Assembly: GCA_030613055.1 (NCBI GenBank)
Contig: JAUWMR010000017.1
Span: forward strand, 1 to 64,000
Reading direction: 5' to 3'
Source of the DNA: Desulfobacteraceae bacterium
Lineage (GTDB): Bacteria; Desulfobacterota; DSM-4660; Desulfatiglandales; Desulfatiglandaceae
DNA: 64,000 nucleotides
Below are positions 8,990 to 16,500 of the stretch, one piece after another. Below the pieces are notes generated by a model. That model did not search any database. It saw nothing but the letters and a program-made list of their open reading frames with translations, and had not been told where the DNA came from. Position 1 is the stretch's first letter; the number at the start of each line of letters is the position of its first letter. The position numbers were made by a program, and so were the translations under genes.

Positions 8990-10129
8990 TTAATTTTCGA
9001 GAACCCAAACACAATGGGCTTGGCCGCACGCACCGTTTATGCCATGTGCGAGACCTGTTTTTGCCCCATCAACCTGTCGGCCATTTCCTTCTTCTCTCAG
9101 CTGGATAGTAATTTCTGCAATCCTGGCCAGTCCAGCAACAAGCACGGGATGGGCTGAAAGAACCCCACCGGAGGGATTGATTGGAAGCTTACCCCCCATG
9201 GTTGTTTCACCGGACTCAATCAATTTTCCCCCCTTACCTCTTTCACAGAATCCCAGCCCCTCACTCCAGAGAAGCTCCTGGTATGTAAAGGCATCATATA
9301 TTTCCGCCACATCGATTTCTTTATAAGGCTCTTTAATACCGGCCATATTATATGCCTTTTGAGCTGCCCTGATCAGGGCAGCGGGTTCAGCGAGATCTCT
9401 ATCTCCCAAATTATAGGCATCTGCGGAATGGCCTATTCCCTTTACCCAAACAGGGCTCGTGGCAACTCTCTTTGCCATCCGTTCATCAGCCAGAATAATG
9501 GCACATGCCCCATCTGAAATAGGTGACGAGTCAAAAAGTTTTATGGGCTCAGACAGCATCCTTGAGTTCATAACATCTTCTGCACTGATATCCATGGCAA
9601 TCTGTGCAAATGGATTATTCAGGGCATTCTTGTGATTTTTAACAGAAACCAATGCACACTGTTCTTCTGTTATGCCATATTTTTCAGTGTACCTCCTTGC
9701 CTGAAGGGCTGAAGAAGAGATGCTGTCAAGCCCTATGATCCTTTCATAAATAGGATTGAAAATGGCATTGGTAATAAAATGATTAGAGCCCTCTGAACCC
9801 TTACAATGAGAGACAACCAGAGTTGATCTAAAGGAGCCAGACAATAATCTCATCAGTCCATATAAGGCGCCGAAAGTTCCATCACCTTCTACAGTCGAGA
9901 CAGATTTTCCATAAGACCCACAAGCATCAGTGACAGCCATACTGGAAATTGTCCTTCCATCCCAGAAGTCATTGGAAACAGTAACCACATTATCTATATC
10001 TTCTATGGCGATTCCTGCATCATCTAATGCCTTTGTCACCACTTCAAAAACCAGATCAGCAAATGTTTCCCCCTTTTTATTTCTTTCGTACTTTGTCTGC
10101 CCTACACCAATTATAGCTACGCGTTCCAT
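8990..10129 (-). CDS. Second thiolase-superfamily protein lacking the nucleophilic Cys
   Basis: Paralogue of the neighbouring thiolase-like protein. The start at 10129 follows GAAAGGA by 9 bases; another in-frame ATG 9 bases earlier abuts that site. About 379 residues: MERVAIIGVGQTKYERN, DGACAIILADERMAK, INPSGGVLSAHPV. At the catalytic Cys position the sequence reads STVEGDGTFGALYG, with Gly by eye, while the His of the HP motif is kept (SAHPVLVAG). The IAEIYDAFTY segment places Tyr residues near the active site. It is flanked by DUF35 genes at 10203-10649 upstream and, after the paralogue, 7305-7787 downstream, so two thiolase-like/DUF35 pairs exist. Possible roles are retro-aldolase or a mixed complex. 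Confidence 0.85.
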   Translation of the reverse strand: MERVAIIGVGQTKYERNKKGETFADLVFEVVTKALDDAGIAIEDIDNVVTVSNDFWDGRTISSMAVTDACGSYGKSVSTVEGDGTFGALYGLMRLLSGSFRSTLVVSHCKGSEGSNHFITNAIFNPIYERIIGLDSISSSALQARRYTEKYGITEEQCALVSVKNHKNALNNPFAQIAMDISAEDVMNSRMLSEPIKLFDSSPISDGACAIILADERMAKRVATSPVWVKGIGHSADAYNLGDRDLAEPAALIRAAQKAYNMAGIKEPYKEIDVAEIYDAFTYQELLWSEGLGFCERGKGGKLIESGETTMGGKLPINPSGGVLSAHPVLVAGLARIAEITIQLREEGNGRQVDGAKTGLAHGINGACGQAHCVWVLEN

Positions 10130-10152
10130 TACAACCATTCCTTTCGTTTAGT

Positions 10153-10193
10153 TAGTGCCCGACCGAAAACTGTTATTTTTCGTTCAGACACTA
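10153..10193. repeat. 17-bp imperfect inverted repeat in an intergenic gap
   Basis: Arms at 10153-10169 and 10177-10193 pair at about 14 of 17 positions around a 7-base loop (left arm TAGTGCCCGACCGAAAA). It fills most of the gap between the DUF35 stop and the next thiolase-like gene. It may be an RNA hairpin that tunes or stabilises the operon transcript, or a small dispersed repeat. There is no clear U-tract, so it is not called a terminator. Confidence 0.5.
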
Positions 10194-10202
10194 GTTAACA
10201 AA

Positions 10203-10649
10203 TCATTCAACAGGTTCAAAATAAGAAATATCCAAAAGACTTCCTCCTCTGTCCTCTTTAAATGCCGGTTTGACGCGCATACCGGAACGAATCCCTTCGA
10301 CCTCTACTCCTCCAATTAGATGAACCAGACCGGTTTCCGCTCTGTCAAGCTGGATAATACCTATAGCAAATGGGGGTGGAATTGGATGTATTTGTGCGCT
10401 GTACCTCACAATAGTAAAGGTAATTAATGTTCCGTTCGGCCCTACTTCAACCCATTCACCTATAGGGACAAAACAATCCGGGCATGTTTTTCGCGGCGGA
10501 GTAAACACCTTTTTACATTTTGGGCATTTTGTCGCCCAAATCTTTTTGTTCTCTTTTAGCTCATAAAAAAACCTGCTCCCATATTCTCCAACAGACCATG
10601 AATAGGGAACTTTAATCCTACCGTGATATACTATCTCTTCATTAACCAT
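10203..10649 (-). CDS. DUF35 zinc-ribbon/OB-fold partner protein
   Basis: 148 residues from the ATG at 10649 (AAAGGAG 8 bases upstream; a GTG 9 bases earlier overlaps that site). Zinc ribbon CPKCKKVFTPPRKTCPDC, then an OB-fold ending in YFEPVE. It resembles the DUF35 protein at 7305-7787 in architecture and in the N-terminal VGEYGSRFFYELKENKKI stretch, which points to duplication of a thiolase-like/DUF35 pair. It probably partners the protein encoded at 8990-10129, from which it is separated only by the inverted repeat. Confidence 0.9.
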   Translation of the reverse strand: MVNEEIVYHGRIKVPYSWSVGEYGSRFFYELKENKKIWATKCPKCKKVFTPPRKTCPDCFVPIGEWVEVGPNGTLITFTIVRYSAQIHPIPPPFAIGIIQLDRAETGLVHLIGGVEVEGIRSGMRVKPAFKEDRGGSLLDISYFEPVE

Positions 10650-10676
10650 TGTAAGCACTCCTTTTGAAATATGGAT

Positions 10677-11855
10677 CTACAGCGCCTCTGGGGTAACTCC
10701 TTTGATCACTCCTTCTGATTTCAATTCAAAGATCTCCGGGGACTGAAGACCTATCTCCATCAGGATTTCTTCTGTGTCTTGACCAGGATCAGGGGATGGG
10801 CGCCTTATCTCACCTGGTGTTATGGAGAACTTTGGAGCAATGCCGATTTGCTTTATCCTTGTCTTTCCGAGAGTATGATTATCAATGATCATATCTCGAT
10901 GGCACACTTGAGGGTCATCGGATGTCTCCTGAAGATTTAAAACCGGTGCATAACAAACATCTTCAGACCCCAACAACTCGTTCCATTCAGCCTGGGTCTT
11001 AGACAAGAAAATTTTCTGAATCTCGTCAACAATCCTTTTACTTGTATCATTTTGCTTTTTGATGAGATCCGGGCGATTTAACTTATAGCAGAATGTAGTC
11101 CAAAATTTCGGTTCCAAGGCCCCAATAGAAATGTACTTGCCATCCTTTGTTTGATATGTGTTGTAGCAAGGGACAGAACCCAGAAGCCTATACCCCCCCT
11201 GCGCAAAAACCTCCCCCTTTAAAAAATATTCAAAAAATGAGACAGGGTTCAGGGCAATAGCACTGTCCATCATTGAGACGTCAATATACTGTCCCTCTCC
11301 TGTTTTTTCTCTGGCTAATACTGCCACCAGAATGGAAAAAGCCCCAAAGATACCTCCTCCAACATCTCCTACCTGCGTTCCCAAGATGCATGGCCCTTGA
11401 CCTTTCTTGCCAGTGACTGAAAGCAGACCGGCCAAGGCGACATAATTGATATCATGGCCGACCCGATCACGGTATGGTCCATCCTGACCAAAGCCCGAGA
11501 TCGAACAATAGATAATTCGCCTGTTGATCCTTTGTACAGTGTGATAATCTATCTCAAGCCTTTCAGCCACACCCGGTCTGAATCCCTCCACTATCACATC
11601 CGCTGTGGCAGCAAGCCTGTAGAATACCTCGCGCCCACGAGTATTCTTTAGATCTAAAACAATGCTTCTTTTATTTCGGAAGATATAGAAGTCTGTTCTT
11701 CTCCCACCCAGTCCAGACCCTGACCCCTGTTCAATCATGATCACATCTGCACCGAAGTCTGCCAGAAGTAAAGTACAATAAGGACCTGGTAGCATACGGC
11801 TTAGGTCCAAGATTTTAAGACCTTTAAGCGGCCCTTTTGCAGGAGGATTCATCAT
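10677..11855 (-). CDS. CaiB/BaiF family (class III) CoA-transferase
   Basis: Moves CoA between acyl-CoA and a free acid through an enzyme-bound anhydride on a conserved Asp. 392 residues, normal length. N-terminal GLKILDLSRMLPGPYCTLLL with LADFGADVIMIEQG is diagnostic, and the catalytic Asp is visible in YIDVSMMDSAIA. It begins just past the enoyl-CoA hydratase stop (4 bases between), with its ribosome site inside that gene's end. CoA transferases of this class recycle CoA in anaerobic pathways such as BbsEF of toluene degradation, but the partner acids here are unknown. Confidence 0.92.
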   Translation of the reverse strand: MMNPPAKGPLKGLKILDLSRMLPGPYCTLLLADFGADVIMIEQGSGSGLGGRRTDFYIFRNKRSIVLDLKNTRGREVFYRLAATADVIVEGFRPGVAERLEIDYHTVQRINRRIIYCSISGFGQDGPYRDRVGHDINYVALAGLLSVTGKKGQGPCILGTQVGDVGGGIFGAFSILVAVLAREKTGEGQYIDVSMMDSAIALNPVSFFEYFLKGEVFAQGGYRLLGSVPCYNTYQTKDGKYISIGALEPKFWTTFCYKLNRPDLIKKQNDTSKRIVDEIQKIFLSKTQAEWNELLGSEDVCYAPVLNLQETSDDPQVCHRDMIIDNHTLGKTRIKQIGIAPKFSITPGEIRRPSPDPGQDTEEILMEIGLQSPEIFELKSEGVIKGVTPEAL

Positions 11856-11859
11856 TTAA

Positions 11860-12639
11860 CTAATCTCCCTTAAATTCCGGCTTTCGCTTTTCCAGAAAGG
11901 CAGAGATCCCTTCCTTTTTATCTTCTGTATCGCAGAGTCTGGCCCATAGCTGATTTTCCAAGCTCAGCCCCTCATCAAGGGGAAGTTCACAACCTTGATT
12001 GATTGCCTTTTTCGCCATCCGGACGGCTAACGGGCCCTTTTTGTTTATTCTGTCTGCTATAACCTCGGCCTCTTCCAAAAGGGAATCATAAGGTACGACC
12101 CTGTTCACCAGGCCCTGAGATAAGGCTTCCGTAGCTGTCAATGTGCTTCCAGTATAGATAAGATACTTGGCCAAGCATGGGTTGATGAGCCGGGGTAATC
12201 TCTGTGTGCCACCCGCACCAGGCATAATTCCCAGATTCACTTCAGGAAAACCCAACTTGACATGATCAGCAGTAATGCGGAGGTCACAACAGAGGGCCAA
12301 TTCCAATCCCCCTCCAAGACAGGTACCGTTAATTGCAGCGATAATGGGTTTTTCAAGGTTTTCTGCCTTTGAATAGAGCTCTCTTGCTTCCTGGACCCTT
12401 GCCAAACCTTCCTTATAGTCAAGATCAAGAAGGCTCGGAATATCGGCTCCAGCAGCGAATATCTTCTTGCCAGCGGCCGTAAGGATAATCGTCCATATCT
12501 CTTCTTTTAATTCAAGATCATCAAAACGCTCGTCGAGTTCCTTTTTTAGTTCAGACCCAAGGGCATTTACCGGTGGGGAGTCCATAAGAAGAACAGCGGT
12601 CCTGCCTTTGACCGTCATCTGGGTATGCTTAAAACTCAT
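11860..12639 (-). CDS. Enoyl-CoA hydratase/isomerase (crotonase family)
   Basis: 259 residues, standard crotonase size. Oxyanion-hole motifs are visible as IFAAGADIPSLL and INGTCLGGGLELAL. The active-site acids lie around PEVNLGIMPGAGGTQRL; both Glu positions typical of hydratases appear to be present, suiting a (3S)-hydratase. C-terminal FLEKRKPEFKGD is typical. The upstream dehydrogenase gene ends 43 bases before. Together they make consecutive beta-oxidation steps. Confidence 0.92.
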   Translation of the reverse strand: MSFKHTQMTVKGRTAVLLMDSPPVNALGSELKKELDERFDDLELKEEIWTIILTAAGKKIFAAGADIPSLLDLDYKEGLARVQEARELYSKAENLEKPIIAAINGTCLGGGLELALCCDLRITADHVKLGFPEVNLGIMPGAGGTQRLPRLINPCLAKYLIYTGSTLTATEALSQGLVNRVVPYDSLLEEAEVIADRINKKGPLAVRMAKKAINQGCELPLDEGLSLENQLWARLCDTEDKKEGISAFLEKRKPEFKGD

Positions 12640-12682
12640 TGTCTTTTCCTCTATTATATCTTTTGAGTTTGAAGTGGATGAA

Positions 12683-13846
12683 TCAGTCCTGACCGTTAAT
12701 ATACTTTCCTTCCCGAATCATTCCTGTTGGTTCAAATATTTTTTTATTGAACTCTCTGCTTAACCGTTCCAACCGCGATACCAGATCCTCGGGATCGAAT
12801 TGCTGAGCCTCTTCCATAGGTCCCTTCTTGTTGCCGGTACCATTGACAATCGCCTTGTCAATATCCTCTACTGTGGCAACTCCCCATTCAATTAACTTGG
12901 TAGCCTCATTTATCTGGACAGCCAGTATATCCTTGGGATCAACTTTTTCGGTAGCCTTGCTTAGGTCTATCTCCGGTCTTCCCTTCGACCAGTCATAGAA
13001 CCCTCGGCCGGTCTTTTTACCATATTCACCGGCCTCCACCTTGGCTTTCATAAGTTTAAATGGGGCAAGGTCAGGAGAAATCGCCTGGGCAAAATAGTTG
13101 CGGGCATCAAAAGAGATATCGAGTCCGGTAAAATCATTTAGCTCAAACGGCCCCATGGGTTTGCCGAGCTTGCGAAAAAGGGCATCTATCTCCTCTGGCT
13201 CTGCTATACCATGATCCACTATTGCCCCGAGAAGGGCCCCGCTTGGTGCCTGAACCCGGTTGACTATAAATCCGGGTATATCTTTTTCTACTCGTACTGG
13301 TATTTTGCCTGTGCGAACACAAAAATTATATGTGGTTTCCATTGTTTCTTCACTCGTATGATCCCCCTTTATGACCTCTACAAGCTTCATCAGGACTACA
13401 GGGTTAAAGAAATGAAGTCCAAGCACCTTGTCCGGCCTTTTAGTGGCCAAGGAGATCTCGGTTATAGACATGGTAGAGGTGTTGGTCGCCAAAATGGTCT
13501 CCTTCGGACATAGTCTATCAGTATCACTGAAAATCTCTTTCTTTAGATCAAGGATTTCTGGTGCGGCCTCAATCACCAGATCCGATTCTTTAACCGCCTC
13601 CTCCAAATCCACGGTACTATAGAGCAGATCTTTAGTAATCCGATCATATTGCTCCTTGGAGATCTTTTCTTTTTTTAATAATTTCTCCAGGCTCTCAGTA
13701 AGCCGTTTTACTCCTTGTTCCACTATATCGCTTCTGATGTCCCTCAAGCTAACCTTGTAGCCAGCCAATAAGGCAATTTCAGCAATTCCATGCCCCATGT
13801 CACCAGCGCCAATAACAGCAATTTTTTGAATATCCGCAGTTTTCAT
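12683..13846 (-). CDS. 3-hydroxyacyl-CoA dehydrogenase
   Basis: NAD-dependent oxidation of (S)-3-hydroxyacyl-CoA. 387 residues. Rossmann motif IAVIGAGDMGHGIAE at the N-terminus, catalytic region LGLHFFNPVVLMKLVEVI (His), GKIPVRVEKDIPGFIVNRV, and a helical C-terminal domain with an extra tail compared with the roughly 285-residue core. CGGAGG precedes the ATG at 13846. The 22-base sequence just upstream of this ribosome site is identical to the 3' end of the ligase gene at 16497-18044, which suggests that the ligase once directly preceded this gene. Confidence 0.93.
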   Translation of the reverse strand: MKTADIQKIAVIGAGDMGHGIAEIALLAGYKVSLRDIRSDIVEQGVKRLTESLEKLLKKEKISKEQYDRITKDLLYSTVDLEEAVKESDLVIEAAPEILDLKKEIFSDTDRLCPKETILATNTSTMSITEISLATKRPDKVLGLHFFNPVVLMKLVEVIKGDHTSEETMETTYNFCVRTGKIPVRVEKDIPGFIVNRVQAPSGALLGAIVDHGIAEPEEIDALFRKLGKPMGPFELNDFTGLDISFDARNYFAQAISPDLAPFKLMKAKVEAGEYGKKTGRGFYDWSKGRPEIDLSKATEKVDPKDILAVQINEATKLIEWGVATVEDIDKAIVNGTGNKKGPMEEAQQFDPEDLVSRLERLSREFNKKIFEPTGMIREGKYINGQD

Positions 13847-13860
13847 AATTTATCCTCCGC

Positions 13861-13882
13861 TACCAGGATTTAAAATCACTAA
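13861..13882. repeat. 22-bp direct repeat, left copy
   Basis: Identical over 22 bases to 16479-16500 and in the same orientation; flanking bases differ on both sides. The right copy covers the last bases of the ligase gene at 16497, whereas this copy is non-coding and sits directly before the dehydrogenase ribosome site. The two copies bracket a 2.6-kb block with two ACAD genes and a thiolase relic, as expected for an inserted segment. Confidence 0.85.
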
Positions 13883-14003
13883 CAATGGTAAGTAAAATTG
13901 TACAATATTAATAAGTAAGGTTAACTTATTGGACCTGGATTTAATGCCAATCCTTCTTCATTTGTGGAAACCTGAATCGCTGCCTGACGAATTGGAATTG
14001 GTT
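13883..14003 (-). other. Gap with possible coding remnant
   Basis: 121 bases between the ACAD stop and the direct repeat. On the minus strand the first part translates without stops into about 28 residues (IRQAAIQVSTNEEGLALNPG core) ending in TAA. It has no start or ribosome site of its own and no family that I recognise. It may be a fragment left by the rearrangement seen around it. The remainder is AT-rich with no motif. Confidence 0.25.
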
Positions 14004-15149
14004 TCAATTAGTTACCCTTGGACCTATTATTTGATTCCCTATAAACTCTCTCTGAATTTGACCTGACTCAATAAAAAGATCTAATGCCTTTGCATCCCGG
14101 TAAAAATGCTCTATATGTGTCTCTGTCATATAGCCATAACCACCAAATATTTGCAGTGCTTCGTAGGTTACCTGATAGGCTGTTCTTGATGCCACCATCT
14201 TGGCCATAGCTGCCAATGAGGAATCGGCTTTGCCGTGGTCAAATTTCCAGGCTACTTTGTATGTAAGAAGTCTTGCGAGCTCTAATTCCACATACATATC
14301 GGCTAGTTTGTTTCTGATTGTTGGAAATGCAGCAATAGCTTTGCCAAATTGCTCTCTATTCTTTGCGTAGGTCAAGGCCATATCCAATCCGCCCTGTGCG
14401 ATCCCTACCGCCATGGCTGCAGCTTCGATCCTCATCTGGTCAAGAAATTCTCTCAGATACAGATGGCCTTTTTCTTCATCTCCTAATCTGTTTTTTTCGA
14501 GCACTTCCACATCTTTGAGTGAAATCCGGCTTACAGGAACCATCCTCATGCCAACTTTCTCTCCCATGGAAAGTACTTCAATCCCCTCTGTGTCCATCTC
14601 CAGAATAATTGATATCTGACATTCAGGTCTAGTAGTGTCTGATTGACAGATAATGATTGCAAAATCAGCCAGCTCCCCATAGACAACAAATGATTTAAGT
14701 CCGTTAATCAAATATCCACTTTCTGCCTTTACCGCAGTTGTCAAAAGCGATGTCAAAGAACGTTCTTCTTCCATAAAGGCCAAGGTGGAGATCGCTCTTC
14801 CTTCAGTGATGGGAGAGAGAAATTTCTCCTTCTGGGCCTCATTCCCCTGCCTGAGAATGATTTCTGAGCCAAAATCGGAAAGTGCGATGGCAATACCTAT
14901 TCCAGAGTCCTTCCGGCAAAACTCTTCTACAATCAAACAATTTTCTAAGATCCCATAATCACCCCCACCAAGGGCCTCTGGGAAATGTAGCCCAACAAAT
15001 CCGAGCTCGCAGGCTTTCCGCCAAATCTCATCAGGAAACTTCTCTTCAGCATCGAATTCTAAGGCCTGATCCTCATCGAATTCACCTATGGCAAAATCCC
15101 TTGCCGCTCTTTGTATATCTTTCTGCTCTTTTGTTAATTGAAAGTCCAT
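14004..15149 (-). CDS. Acyl-CoA dehydrogenase, canonical Glu base
   Basis: 381 residues. The start at 15149 is the ATG that shares one base with the stop of the upstream ACAD (TGATG), showing translational coupling. Typical ACAD layout: N-terminal helical domain with FPDEIWRKACELGFVGLHFP, central beta domain GYLINGLKSFVVYG, C-terminal AYQVTYEALQIFGGYGY. The catalytic Glu of medium-chain ACADs is present in LFIESGQIQRE. In the beta domain the usual TEP motif reads FMEEERSL, less typical, so the substrate may differ. Paired with the next ACAD it may form a heteromeric enzyme or act on a neighbouring intermediate. Confidence 0.92.
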   Translation of the reverse strand: MDFQLTKEQKDIQRAARDFAIGEFDEDQALEFDAEEKFPDEIWRKACELGFVGLHFPEALGGGDYGILENCLIVEEFCRKDSGIGIAIALSDFGSEIILRQGNEAQKEKFLSPITEGRAISTLAFMEEERSLTSLLTTAVKAESGYLINGLKSFVVYGELADFAIIICQSDTTRPECQISIILEMDTEGIEVLSMGEKVGMRMVPVSRISLKDVEVLEKNRLGDEEKGHLYLREFLDQMRIEAAAMAVGIAQGGLDMALTYAKNREQFGKAIAAFPTIRNKLADMYVELELARLLTYKVAWKFDHGKADSSLAAMAKMVASRTAYQVTYEALQIFGGYGYMTETHIEHFYRDAKALDLFIESGQIQREFIGNQIIGPRVTN

Positions 15150-16297
15150 CAAATGCCCAGACTCTTGGCGATAATCCTCTTCATGATTTCATTGGTCCCG
15201 CCGTATATTGTATTTACTCTTACGTCCCTGAACCATCGTCCAATCTTGTATTCTTCCAGATAACCATAGTCTTGGTATATCTGCATGCACTGTGAGGCCA
15301 CACTGTTGGATAGATCGGATGTCCACCATTTGGCCATAGAAACCCCTTTTACAATATCTCTTTTTTCGATATGATCCCTGATAAGGTTTTCTACGAATGT
15401 GCGACTTATCTTAATCTCGGTAGCCATTTCGACAATCTGGGTAGTATCATGAATTGAATAGCCAATCGATTTTTTGGTCCCGCCCTTTTTTTGAAGGTAG
15501 TTCATGGTTTGGTCAAACGTCGCCTCGGCCTGAACCTGGAAAGCAATAGATGCAATAAGTCTTTCCTGCTGAAGTTTTTGCATTAAATAGTAAAAACCTT
15601 GACCTTCCTCTCCCAGCAGATTAGAAACCGGCACACGGCAGTCTATAAATATCAATTCAGCCGTATCCTGGCTATGCAGACCCATCTTTTTCAGATTCCG
15701 ACCCTTAGAGAAACCCTGGGTTCCATCTTCGACACAGATCAGGCTGACATTCCCATAAGGAGTTTTTGCACCTGTCTCTGTTTTACAAGCAATAATGGCC
15801 AGATCACATTTAATACCATTTGAAATGAAGGTCTTTTCTCCATTGATAACAAAGTGGTTTCCATTCTTAACTGCTGTAGTCTGGATAGATGCCAGATCTG
15901 AGCCAGCATTAGGTTCGGTCATGGCCAGGGACAATATGATGTCTCCGGAAACAGCTCCGGGCAACCACCTTTTCTTCTGTTCTTCCGTACCAAAGCTATC
16001 AATGTACGGAGCACATATGTCGCCATGAAGTTCGCAAAATAATCCGCAAAGACCTGCACGCACCATTTCCTCTATGACAATAACTGCATATTCAAAGCCA
16101 AGTTCTCGTCCGCCGTATTTCTTTTCCGCCCAAGTGCAGAGGTAACCGTGCCTTCCTATCTTTTTCCAGATCTCTTTAGGAACAATACCTGCCCTTTCCC
16201 ACTCATTATAGTGAGGCGCTATTTCATGGGTTAGAAAAATTTTAAGCTTTTCTCGAAAAATTTTTTGTTTTTTTGTGTCGGCTGGATTATTTTTCAT
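15149..16297 (-). CDS. Acyl-CoA dehydrogenase, IVD-type base
   Basis: 382 residues with LAMTEPNAGSDLASIQT, VINGEKTFISNG and IYQDYGYLEEYKIGRWFRD. The residue at the medium-chain Glu position is Gly (IYGGTNEIM), but LQQERLIAS supplies a Glu at the isovaleryl-CoA dehydrogenase position. The upstream sequence has only a weak ribosome site. A thiolase 3' remnant lies 39 bases upstream, so this gene and its partner probably once followed a thiolase gene in another cluster and were moved here as a block. Confidence 0.92.
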   Translation of the reverse strand: MKNNPADTKKQKIFREKLKIFLTHEIAPHYNEWERAGIVPKEIWKKIGRHGYLCTWAEKKYGGRELGFEYAVIVIEEMVRAGLCGLFCELHGDICAPYIDSFGTEEQKKRWLPGAVSGDIILSLAMTEPNAGSDLASIQTTAVKNGNHFVINGEKTFISNGIKCDLAIIACKTETGAKTPYGNVSLICVEDGTQGFSKGRNLKKMGLHSQDTAELIFIDCRVPVSNLLGEEGQGFYYLMQKLQQERLIASIAFQVQAEATFDQTMNYLQKKGGTKKSIGYSIHDTTQIVEMATEIKISRTFVENLIRDHIEKRDIVKGVSMAKWWTSDLSNSVASQCMQIYQDYGYLEEYKIGRWFRDVRVNTIYGGTNEIMKRIIAKSLGI

Positions 16298-16335
16298 CCG
16301 ATGTCCATTCAGTCTATTAAATCCACATTAGTTAC

Positions 16336-16478
16336 TGCCCAAAATCGCTATACTACAAACACTGCCACTGGGAAGACCACCCAAATTATGGGTGAGCCCC
16401 AAGTGAGGATCTTTTAGCTGCCTTTCTTCACATCTACCTAAAAGCTGATTATATATTTCGTAAAGCATCCTTAACCCT
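16336..16478 (-). pseudogene. Thiolase 3'-end relic
   Basis: 143 bases that align without gaps to the 3' end of the thiolase gene at 37313-37455, with 12 differences by my count (about 92% identity). On the minus strand they still encode the final ~47 residues of that thiolase (GLRMLYEIYNQLLGR, then THNLGGLPSGSV), with a stop just after. A TAA lies immediately before the homologous part. The high identity means a recent copy or transfer from a close paralogue. The first seven-eighths of the gene is absent. Confidence 0.9.
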
Positions 16479-16500
16479 TACCAGGATTTAAAATCACTAA
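16479..16500. repeat. 22-bp direct repeat, right copy
   Basis: Perfect match to 13861-13882. It includes the stop codon of the ligase gene (16497-16499) and runs directly into the thiolase relic at 16478. The abrupt switch from repeat to relic marks a recombination junction. Confidence 0.85.

Noticed and set aside
7305-10649. Direct equivalence of the thiolase-like/DUF35 pairs to BbsAB of toluene degradation
   Set aside because: The catalytic Cys expected for thiolysis is missing and no benzylsuccinate synthase or its CoA-transferase pair is present in the window.
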